Source of the DNA: Udeniomyces pyricola
Taxonomy: Eukaryota > Basidiomycota > Tremellomycetes > Cystofilobasidiales > Mrakiaceae
Assembly: GCA_039545295.1 (NCBI GenBank)
Contig: BCIK01000018.1
Span: forward strand, 124,001-188,000
Reading direction: 5' to 3'
Length of the DNA stretch: 64,000 bases
Positions 11,901-21,500 of the stretch are shown here, one piece after another; the first letter of the stretch is position 1, and every line of letters starts with the position of its first letter. Below the pieces are notes generated by a model that saw only the letters and a list, made by a program, of their open reading frames with translations, was not told the DNA's origin and did no database searches. A program made the position numbers and the translations under genes.

Positions 11901-14000
11901 AAAGCCACTCGACGTCACCCTCACGCTGACGACCCAGCATTTGCCGATTCGGCACCTAATACGCCTCAGCTTCTGCTTGGCGACCACGTCCATCAGGTCC
12001 CGAACCCGGCCGATCAAGAGGCGACGCCTCCCCCAAGCGAACACGCCCATCAGGGAACCCAAGGTTCTGAGCAGGAACTTAGTCTCGATCTCGAAAGTCT
12101 CGGATTGGAGAACAAGGAGATACCGTTTGAGAACCTCACCAAGATGGAGAAAGTCGGCAGCGGAGGTTTCAAAGAGTACGTCAATTTTGATTGTTATCAT
12201 TATTTTGTTTGTTTTGTGTTGCCTTTTTGGATTGTTTCGCCGTTTCGGTTCTTTCTTTCTTTTTTTTTTTTGAGGATCGAGCGGGCAGGGAAAGTTGGTT
12301 GACGATCTGATGGTGTTTCTTTGTTATCTTTTCTTTTTCTTCTTCTTTTTTCATTTTTTGGCATCTCAGTGTGTACGTTGGCAAGCTGAAGGACAAGCGG
12401 AACAAGTCTGCCAAGGTCGCCATCGCCGAATTCAGAGGCCAGCTGAGTGAAAGTGCGTTGTTACCCAGGCCTCTCCTCGCCTCGTCCCGCGCCAACCGGT
12501 GCTTACTCGACTGACGATTGTTTGCGATCCGGAATTGTTGCGTCGACAGTGGACATCAAAGAGCTCAAGCTGTTAGCTGACTTCAACCATCCCAACGTCG
12601 TCAAATTTGTATGTCCTCGCTTTGGCTGCGATCGCTGCAATTTCAGAATTGCCATCCCAGCTAACCACTATGGTGCCTGGGCTGTGATATCGACAGATTG
12701 GAGTCAGCATTCCCGACGACAAAAAGATTCCCATCATGATGATTAGCGAGCTTTGCGAGAACGGCGACCTCTTTGATTACATCCGCAATGTCCCGGCTCC
12801 CAGCTTGAAAGTGGTCGTACGTTTTCCTGCTCCACAACGCTCGCCTTTTCCGCTTCTTCCTTTTTCTTCTGCTTTCTTTCACATCCTGCTTTAGGTCGGC
12901 TGACGCGCTCTGCGGTTCTTGTGTGACAATAAACCTTTCCACCCCTTCAGCTCAAGCTGATGCTCGACATTGCTAAAGGATTGCAGTACCTCCATACGCG
13001 GAAACCCGCTGTCATTCACCGAGACGTAGGTTCACTATCTCCTGTCTCCTACTTGACAGTAGCGGATCTTAAACTTTGCCTCTCAATCTGAACTTTTGTG
13101 TCTTTTGTTGACAACCAGTGCAAGTCGTCCAACATTCTCATCACGTCCAAGGTCGTGGCCAAAGTGGGCGACTTTGGTCTCGCTCGCGTCAAGCACTCGA
13201 CTCGGTCCATGATCCGTTCTCTGGGTACGTCTTGGATTTTTTCTCGAGAATATCCGTCCCCATGCACGATCACTTATATCCCCAATCTGCCCCACCCTCT
13301 ACCGCCCTCTTCCTTTCCTTTTCTTTTGCTCGCCTGCTTCTCGTACGTCCAATCACAGTGGGCACGGTATGCTATCAACCGCCCGAAATGTGGACGGCCC
13401 ACCCAAAGTACGACTCCAAAGTGGACGTTTACAGCTGCGCCATGGTCTTTTGGGAAATGCTCCAGTGGCACAAGGCCGAGAAAAAGTTTCCGTGGGAGGT
13501 GAGTGAGATCTTCGATATTTTTCTTCTTCTCCTGGAAATCCGTCCGTGTTGAAAAATAAATGTGTATGAGAGACGCGATACTGATTTATCGGTCGTGATT
13601 GTTTGTTGACCCTTGATGATGTAGGGTATGAACGAGCATGCCATCTACGATACTGTCGGCGCTCAAAAGAAACGGTCGGTTTCGCTGCTCTATTCATCGC
13701 TTTGGCGCATTGTATCATCCACATTTGGAATCGGTCTTTTATCTGACCTCTTTCGCTCTCTGTTCTTCGTTTCCCTTGTTCTTTGGGGTTTTTTTTTTTT
13801 TTTTGGTTGTTGTCCCTTTTTTTTCTTTGTTTTTNTTTCCAATACCGAAAACCAGACCGTCGACAGTGAAGCTCAAGAGCCAGTGGGGCGCCGAGATTGT
13901 GAATCTGATGGAGGAGATGTGGGTGCAAGAACCTAAAGAGAGACCCTCCATGACGGACGTCGTCAATCGACTTGAGGAGTTGCACGCTCAGGAAAAGTGA
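8906..14000 (+). CDS. SAP-domain and TKL-type protein kinase-like protein lacking the beta-3 lysine
   Basis: Exons: 8906-9671, 9824-9981, 10072-10484, 10590-11440 (or from 10584), 11509-11666, 11784-12175, 12370-12452, 12550-12608, 12697-12816, 12951-13025, 13119-13224, 13359-13498, 13625-13674, 13856-14000; about 1171 residues. Two SAP-like helix-turn-helix segments (about 256-308 and 736-782, each L-rich with KxDLLRL-type cores) suggest DNA or chromatin binding. Long acidic and basic disordered stretches lie between them. The C-terminal kinase-like domain (about 895-1165) has VGSGGFKDVYVGKL, the alpha-C glutamate in MDIKELKLL, HRDCKSSN, DFGLA, a PPEMW motif and ERPSM, closest to TKL kinases. 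The beta-3 motif reads KVAIAEF, so Ala stands where the ATP-binding Lys is expected (about residue 932). Substrate unknown. One N (13835) lies in the last intron. Confidence 0.85.
11730..11755 (+). repeat. Poly-T tract inside SAP-kinase intron 5
   Basis: A run of 26 T bases lies within the intron 11667-11783, about 28 bases upstream of the acceptor, and serves as a long pyrimidine tract. Its exact length is prone to sequencing error. Confidence 0.9.
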
Positions 14001-15644
14001 TGGGAAACCACCCACCAATAAGCAACCATGGCAGCCAAAAGAGGAAGAAGAAGGAGCCAAGGACAGGCCTCCTTTCCGCCACCTCCCCTTTCTCTTTTCT
14101 TTTCTTTCTCCTGTCTGCTTTCTTTATCATCTATTTTATTTTCTTGGTTCTTTTATCAGCCTTTTCTTTCCTTGTCATCGTCATCCATCCGTGTCAGGTC
14201 GTTCCCTCCTATACCGCCTCTTTTCCTCCGTACCCTTTTTTTTTGTTCTTTATCTTCGTCGATCATCCAAGTTAACGCACACACACATACCCCACCTCTT
14301 GTCCTTCTCCCGTCCATTCAATCACAACAACACCTCGCATCAATCGTTCTCATCTCTTCTCTGCTCGAAAAAAAAAAAAAAGAAAACCCTTATCACTCAG
14401 CCCTTGGCCTTCAGATATAAGCTTCCCTTCCAAAAGCTCTCTGAAAAGAAAAATAAAACTCCCTTGTTATCTTTTGTTTGTTTGTTCGTCTGGTGAACAT
14501 CGAATCGACCTCCCTCCGATTCCCCCTTTTCTTCCTGAACCCATCTCTTTTGCAACCCCCTTGACCCAATGCGCCCGGACCCCAACCCACTTTCCTCACG
14601 GGAACCATACTAGTAGTCTTACTTTGTCTCCATCTCATGTCCACCCGCTTGCGCACGCGTTGATCACTGAGAGAGGGAGACACCCGACCGTCATTCCACA
14701 TCAGAAAGAGAGAGAGAGAGAGAGAGACAGAGAAAACCAAAAACAGAAGAAGAGGGCTGGGAGCCTAGAAGAACTAATAGGAGGAGAGAAAGGATTACGA
14801 ATTACTAGCGACTGGTAGTGTGTATCACACGGACAGATGAACGGATGGATGGATGATGTATATGACCAATGTATAGACAACCAGTCAGTCATAAAAGGGT
14901 GAGGGGGAAGGGGGGGGGGGGNGGGACGCTGAAAAGAACCCTTAGACGGATAGGTGGAGGGATGTCAAGCGTACTGGCACGTATGATCGGGTGGACGTAC
15001 TGATGACCGATTGGAGATATGGAGAAGGATGAAATAGGGGGAGGAAAGGGAGATCAGGGAGGTAGAGGGAAGGGAGAAAAAAGAAGGCTAAAACAGACAC
15101 ACACAAAAAGAAAGAATGAAGATACAACGATAGGAGAACCCTCTTCTTTTCGTTTCCTGAGCAGGTCGGTCAGGCCAGGTCAGGTGAATATGACAGAACA
15201 AAAAGAGAAAGGAAGAAGAACAAAGAACAAATGAGGAAGACGACGGCTAGGATGAGAATCAAGAAATAAGAACAGTAAGAAGGAACCGGACCGCCACATG
15301 GCCATTGAAGACAACTTCCACGCGACTTGTACAATCAACACGCAGACACACCCCCCCCCCCCCCCCCCCCCCCCCCCTACACACCCCCCCCCCCCCCCCC
15401 CCCCCCCCCTTCAATCCCCCCCCCCCCCCCCCCCCCCNNNNNNNNNNNNNNNNNNNNNNNNNNNNNNNNNNNNNNNNNNNNNNNNNNNNNNNNNNNNNNN
15501 NNNNNNNNNNNNNNNNNNNNNNNNNNNNNNNNNNNNNNNNNNNNNNNNNNNNNNNNNNNNNNNNNNNNNNNNNNNNNNNNNNNNNNNNNNNNNNNNNNNN
15601 NNNNNNNCCCCCCCCCCCCCCCCACCCCCGGAGAGGGGTTTCGT
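14001..15644. other. Convergent intergenic region with pyrimidine-rich 3' ends, GA repeat and assembly gap
   Basis: The region lies between the stop codons of the SAP-kinase (+) and GID4 (-) genes. From 14040 to about 14580 the plus strand is almost all C/T, and from about 15010 to 15290 it is almost all purine, so both mRNAs would carry pyrimidine-rich 3' ends. A GA repeat (14708-14728), a poly-G run with one N (14909-14923) and the C-run/N gap near 15351-15623 also fall here. I found no gene. Confidence 0.7.
15351..15623. repeat. Poly-C blocks flanking a 170-base N gap
   Basis: Runs of C broken only by TACACA- and TTCAAT-type interruptions occupy 15349-15437. Bases 15438-15607 are all N, and C resumes to 15623. 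The open frames over this stretch are only homopolymer translations. The true sequence and length are unknown; the C runs may be real low-complexity DNA or a sequencing artefact at a contig join. Confidence 0.95.
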
Positions 15645-18263
15645 TCAGGACCATTCGAATTCCGGCCTGCATCCCATGGGTTCCTCTAAAACGTGCACGA
15701 GAGACAACTCCTGGTTCTCCACCAAGTTCTGCCGGCCGTGAAAGTAAAACCCACTGAGTCTTGCCATCGGACGCATGCCTCGAGCCCGGTAGCCCGCCGC
15801 AGCAGCAGGAGGTCCAGTTTCCAAACGACCACGTTGGTGGGAGGGTGCCGCCCCTGTTCCTTCTGATGAACCGTCTCCGGTGCCTCCCTCCTCGGTTGAG
15901 CGGATGGATGATAGAGCGGGTGTCGGTTCGCTCTGGGGCGGGGCAAACCGGACAGAGGATACGCTCGGAAGGGGCGGTGGAGACAATCGGGTCGTATCGC
16001 TCTCGAGCTCTAACGAGCGAGTGGACGAGGCCGGAGAAATTGTGCCTTGATAAGTACTGATCTCAGCGGGTCTTGGAATATCGTTAGAATCAGAAGAGGG
16101 AGGGAGAGACGAAGGCGAGAGGGAATCGGGATTGCTACCGTGGGGAGTCGGGTGAGCATGTGGCTGGCCGGCTTCGTGTGGCCGACTCGGGAGGTAATTG
16201 GGCCGAGGGATGGGATAGGACATCGCTCGGGCCAGCAAATCGGCATCAGTTACTCTGTTCGCCGAGTTATTAGGGGTTTCTGGCGGAAGGATAGTCGAGG
16301 AGAGGGACGAAACAGGCGATGTTTGAATTGTGTCGAGAGGATCCGACCGAGAAGATGACATGGGTGCCTGTGACATGGGCTGGCGTGGCCGAACCAGGGG
16401 GGAGATGGATGGTGCAGTAGCCACGGATGGAAACGAGGTCTGACAAGGCACGATGGGAGACGTCGGTTCGGGCGCTGGAGGATCAAATTCGATACAAATA
16501 TAGTAGAATCCGGAGAAACTAGCACCCGAGACGGAGCGAACGACGTTTGGGACAAGAAACTTTTCCTTCCAGCGCATGAAGCAGCCGGATGGACGTTGAT
16601 GTGGGAATGAAGAGGGATTAGGGGAAGTGGGATCGTGCACGGGGTGGTCGATAGGATTCGGAATTGGAGGAGCATGTGCCGAGGTAGATGAAGACCTAGG
16701 AGGAGGCAACGGGCTTGGGTAGGAAGGAGAAAACAAGCCGAGTGATGGCGTGGAGTAGACAATTGAGGAGGGGATAGACCAAGTGGGCGAGTAGCGAAGG
16801 CTGGGTTTAAGTGGCCGAAAAAGGGGGAACCGGGACCAATGAGCGAGGTCGTGATGTTCGGAAGCCTCCCACTTCTGGGTTCGGAACCCGTGTTTCTTTC
16901 CAATGATTTCACCGTCAAAGAACGTCGTCAATCTGGTAGGATGGAAAAGTGGTATGGGTCAGTCCATCCACCGACCAATCACTAGATTGCAAGAGACAAA
17001 GAAGACGAGTGAGAGCAAAGCAGAACAGAGGCAAACGAACATGGGATGATTGGCGGTCAGGCCATGGATTTCAAAGTAGCCACATATACTCGAGGCTTCG
17101 AAATCGACGTCCTAAGTTGGTTCGCAAAATTAGTGCCACAGAGGCGGAGCTCAGTATATGGATGAGCGAGGAGCCACGCACGCGCCGACGTCGGTCCAGG
17201 CCATACTACGCACCTGTATTGTGACTTGCACCTCGTAGGAATTCCTCCCACTCTTTTGCGTCCCTACCCATTTGGACCCTGGATAGATACAGTCGTAGCT
17301 GCGAGCGCTCGGCGGTAGTAGGGGTGAAGAGTAGGACAAAATCTCGGGCTGATGGGGAGGCAGATAACTTGTAGAGCGGGCTAGGTCCGCGGCGGAAGTG
17401 GTGGAGACATCAGGCACGGCAGATCGGTCAGCAAGAAGAGGGTCCCAAGATTGAACATGGTTGAGTAGTGTTGAATGTGTATCAGATGTGGATGTCGATT
17501 GTGAGGGTGTAGTGGAAGGGAAGCTGATCGGTGACGGGGCCGAGAATGCAAGCGTTGGCTGACGAGCCGGAAGGGGATCCTGAACAGGACCGACGACTGA
17601 TGGGCGAGGGGCTGTCGTTGTCCAACGTGGATTGATGACTGGCCTTGAGATGTCTGCTGGATTTGTCGGTGGAGGCGTAGCGGGGTCCGTCATGGAAGAT
17701 GGCTCGCCGGTGCCGGCCTCACCCGCAGACGTATCGTCATTGGACGTGACCGTGGAGGCTTCCCTGATACTGCTAGTCGTCGGACGATGCAGCTCGCCTT
17801 GTCTGCCTCTTCCCGTCAGGTCGAGCATCTGTCTAAATCGATCTCGATCCTCCTGCTGGGGAAGATCCCTTCCACTCTGAGCCCTATCGTCCCCTGACAA
17901 CCCTACGACAGGCGTCATCGTTGGGCCAACGGCTCCTTCCCCGACAAGACCCGCGCAGTTGGCGCAGATCGCTGGAGGGCTAGCGTGAGTCGCGTTGAGG
18001 AAGTCCTGAGCTGACAGGCGGGACAGGAAAGGATCGGGAATTGACGTTGAATGAAGTGACGAGTGATCGTAGACGAGATTGGACGATTGATCAATTGGAG
18101 AGGATGAGGGCGAAGCAGAGACTTGAGAAGCCGAGGCAAGATAAGCGAGAGTGAGAGGGGAAAGGCAAGAGGCACAGAGCTTGATCTGATGATGGATATC
18201 GTGAAGGATAGATTGAGGAAGCGGACTGGGTAAAGGTTGGGGTGTTGAGGCTGGCGTAGGCAT
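15645..18263 (-). CDS. GID4: GID4 (Vid24), substrate receptor of the GID/CTLH ubiquitin ligase, with long disordered inserts
   Basis: Exons 18263-17214, 17111-17041 and 16932-15645 encode 802 residues. The Vid24/GID4 barrel is split over four blocks: GSKWVGTQKSGRNSYEVQV (about 330-350), SSICGYFEIHGLTANHP, LTTFFDGEIIGKKHGF with HDLAHWSRF, then CFMRWKEKFLVPN and SGASFSGFYYICIEF. The last strand pair is GFYFHGRQN...LSLVHV near the C-terminus. In yeast and humans GID4 binds proteins that begin with Pro and hands them to the GID E3 for ubiquitination, for example gluconeogenic enzymes. Here a 350-residue Ser/Pro-rich N-terminal part and two inserts (about 70 and 200 residues) interrupt the fold, making the protein more than twice the usual length. 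The first in-frame ATG is at 18263. Confidence 0.9.
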
Positions 18264-18596
18264 GAGGTACGGACGAGGGCAACAGGGGCTGGGGGAGGAC
18301 AACGTAGGGAGGTGGATGAGGGAAGCAGACAGAGCGGTCTATTCACGCGCTTCATACACTTACGTATAATACTGTACATATATTAATCCCGTCTATATAT
18401 GACACAACTCTAATTGCACGTACACCATCATCAATATTATGTTCCCAGAGATTCATCCCTAGATTTTGGGCTCCATCGACATCCCACAAATGCTTACTCC
18501 TACTCAACGTCGATCGTCTTCACAGACGCTTACATTACATCGTTGCAGCCACCGCAGAGACATCGGACCAGCTCCCTACTATCATCCGTCGCCACT
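18264..18596. other. Short intergenic region between Prp24 and GID4 genes
   Basis: The two genes lie in tandem on the minus strand with 333 bp between the Prp24 stop and the GID4 start. It must hold the Prp24 3' end and the GID4 promoter. A TATATATT-like stretch lies near 18377-18400, about 115-140 bp upstream of the GID4 ATG. No gene is seen. Confidence 0.5.
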
Positions 18597-21500
18597 TCAC
18601 TTCTTCTCGTTCAGCATCGCTCGGAATGCATCTTGACCTTTCGGCTTGGGCTTTTCGCCCGGCTTGCTCTGCGCCACGGATGCGTCACCCTCGGTGCCCG
18701 TCCCAGCTCCCTTACCCTTTCCGGCACCTGAAAAGGCGACAGCAGGCCCCTTTCTCCTCCCGCCTTGCGGTCGAGGAGGCGGTCGGAAAAGCTCATTCGC
18801 ACTCGAGGCCGGTACCGCCTCCGCGACGAGATCGCCCACTGCCTCCGGCGCGACGGCAGGTGGGGGGAACCTCTTGGTGGCAGGGATGATAGGAAGCACG
18901 TTTGACTCAAAGGTAAAAGGCCTGACTTCTTGAGACGCCAGGAATGAGGCCACGCTCTGCAAAGAAGAGGAGAACAAGGCAAATCACCAAAGACGCCATC
19001 CCATGTTGCGTCAATTCCCGCCTGCCGTGAATTGCTCTCAGCGAGAAGCAGGAGAGGACAGCGATACTAACCTCTGCACTGTCCAACTCAACGACCGCCT
19101 CGTGGAACTTCTCTGCGATGGAAACCCGGAGAACCGTCACGAGTGGCTCCAAGGCTTGTTGAAGGAGTGCTTCCTGAGTGCCAGGTGGAATCTGGCCGAT
19201 TCGGATGCTCTGATCCATGGCGATCCTGAATGAAATCAAACCCGGGAAGGGAAGGATCAGCGACAAGAACACAAAAACGTGTGAGCCTCTAATGACATCC
19301 CAACGACATACTTTTTGACGCCCCCACTTCGGGCATCGGGAATGGTGACAGCAATGCGACGCTTCTTGAACTCGTGGCTGTTCAACGTGAGGGCCTCCTT
19401 GACCGAGCTCTACCAGCAGAAATGAGGAGATGCGACGACCTGTCATCAGCTTGGCGCCACTCCAAGTGGACGTGGCAAGACTATGAGATGTTTAACTCAC
19501 CGCCTCCTCATACTCGACGAAGGCTGCACCAACAGCATGTCCGTCTTTGTCGAGCGTCATTCGGATGTCTTTGATGGCACCAAACTTCATGGAAACAGAC
19601 CAGGTAGATGGACAGTCAACCACCCATCCAATCAAGAACGTAATCACCGCGACGTTGTACGCTGAACAGAGACAGGGGGGGGGGGGACATACCGGACTGA
19701 AAAGTTTCTCGAGATCTTTCTTGTTGACAAACTTGCTCATCTGCGTGACCACGACCTCTCGATCGGTCACCTTGGCATCGGTACGCTCTTTCCTACGTTC
19801 TGGGTTGGAGATGGCGACCGAGAGTGGATGCGTTGGCTCGAGCTCCTTGCCATTGAGTGAAAGGGCTGCTTGCGCAGAAGACTGTAAAGGTGAACGTGCG
19901 GGACGAAGACAGAGCGTCAGTATCTAGACCAAGATTGGCTGCTAGGAACACGGAAAGAGTAGGAAACGGTCACAAACTGGTGAGAGGTATTGCAAGTACA
20001 CGAATCGGCGAGAGCCCTTGACCTTTTTGCCAGGCCAACGAGTATCAAAGATCGGGCCAAACTGCAAGTGAAAACATCCGCCAGAGATATCAACAATGAA
20101 GGTTTATGCATCATTGTTAGTTGGCATGAGGCTTCACGACTCACAGTACCGAAGAGCTCTCGAATGAAGGCATCGTTTGACTTCTCGGGAAAGTTGGTGA
20201 TGTAAAGCGTAGATTGCCAAGCAAGAGTGACCTCGATCTCAACCTCTTCGACCTTCTTTTTGTCCTTGGTGAGGGCGGCGAGCACAGAATCCTAGAGAAG
20301 TATACAATCAAAGGGGGTAATTGAGACAAGGTTCGTTCGCTGGACAGATATCAGGTCTCGAAATGACTCACTTTGGTCATGAACTCGACTGTCCCGACAA
20401 CCTGACCATTCAACTCCTTCAGCTTGATCTCGCGGACCTCACCACACTGCCACAAGTACGCCACGATATCCGGCATGTATGTCAGTAGATGGCGTTCTCG
20501 TCAAATGAGCAGCATTTTTCAGAAACAAAGATCACTCACATCTTTGAAAAGCGACTTGAGAGCATCCTCAGACGTCCCGGCCTTGAGCTTGCTGACAAAG
20601 ATTGTCGAGTTCTCCCGATCTCGAACCAGGACGGCTGGTTTAGCTGGAGTCTCCTCTATAGCAATCAAGGTAGTGGTATCAGCGTTATGGTACACAGATT
20701 TCTCGATATGAGCAGTCGAAAGAGCAGATGTCAAGACACACCTGGGCGGGCCTTTTTAATGTCCTCCGCCGAGATGTCGTCCTCGGCCTTGCGCTTCTTC
20801 GGATTTTCTTCTGCCAAAGTAGAAGCCTCGTCGACATCCATGGCCTGAGAATCCTCTGGCACTACAACCGGTTGCTCGTGCACCGCATGTTTCGCCGCGG
20901 TTCGGGCTTCCTTGTGCCTCTTGAGGTTGACAACTCCCTGGGCCTTTTCAACCTTATCTCTCGCCGAGAAAAGCGTTTCGAGCGAGCCATGGTACTCTTC
21001 GAACGTCAAGAAAGCGTCAAAAACGGCTTCCGGCCAATCCAGAGATGCACTTCGACCAAGAGCCGAGACGTAGATGGAGCGGGCCTTGGGCAACGCCTGT
21101 CGACGAGTCTCTGACTCGGCCCAGCCGGTCCAGACAAGGTACGAAGTCGCGTGAGATTTGGAGAGGGATTCCCAAACGGAAGATGCCTCATTGAGTCGAT
21201 CCGATCTTTCATACTAGGGAGGAAAACGACTGATGGTCAGCAAGGAACCAACTAAGAGCAATAAAGGCCCGATAAGACCTCACCAAGCTGATGAGGTATG
21301 TCTCGATCTTGATGGTCGGGTCGCCACCTTTGATGCCTGAGGGCAAATTGGTCGAAGAACATCGAATGTGAGTACACTGGAGGCTTGTACACCACCTTAG
21401 TCTCGGGCACGAGAGACTCACCCGAATCGAGCTTATCCATGCCATCGAGGGCAAGTTCAATCAAGTTTTCGTCGGAGCCTGTGAGAAACAACGATGTCAA

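Noticed and set aside
15259..15757. Open reading frames rich in Pro or Gly across the C runs and N gap
   Set aside because: They are translations of homopolymer C/G and undetermined bases, with no splice pattern or family match.
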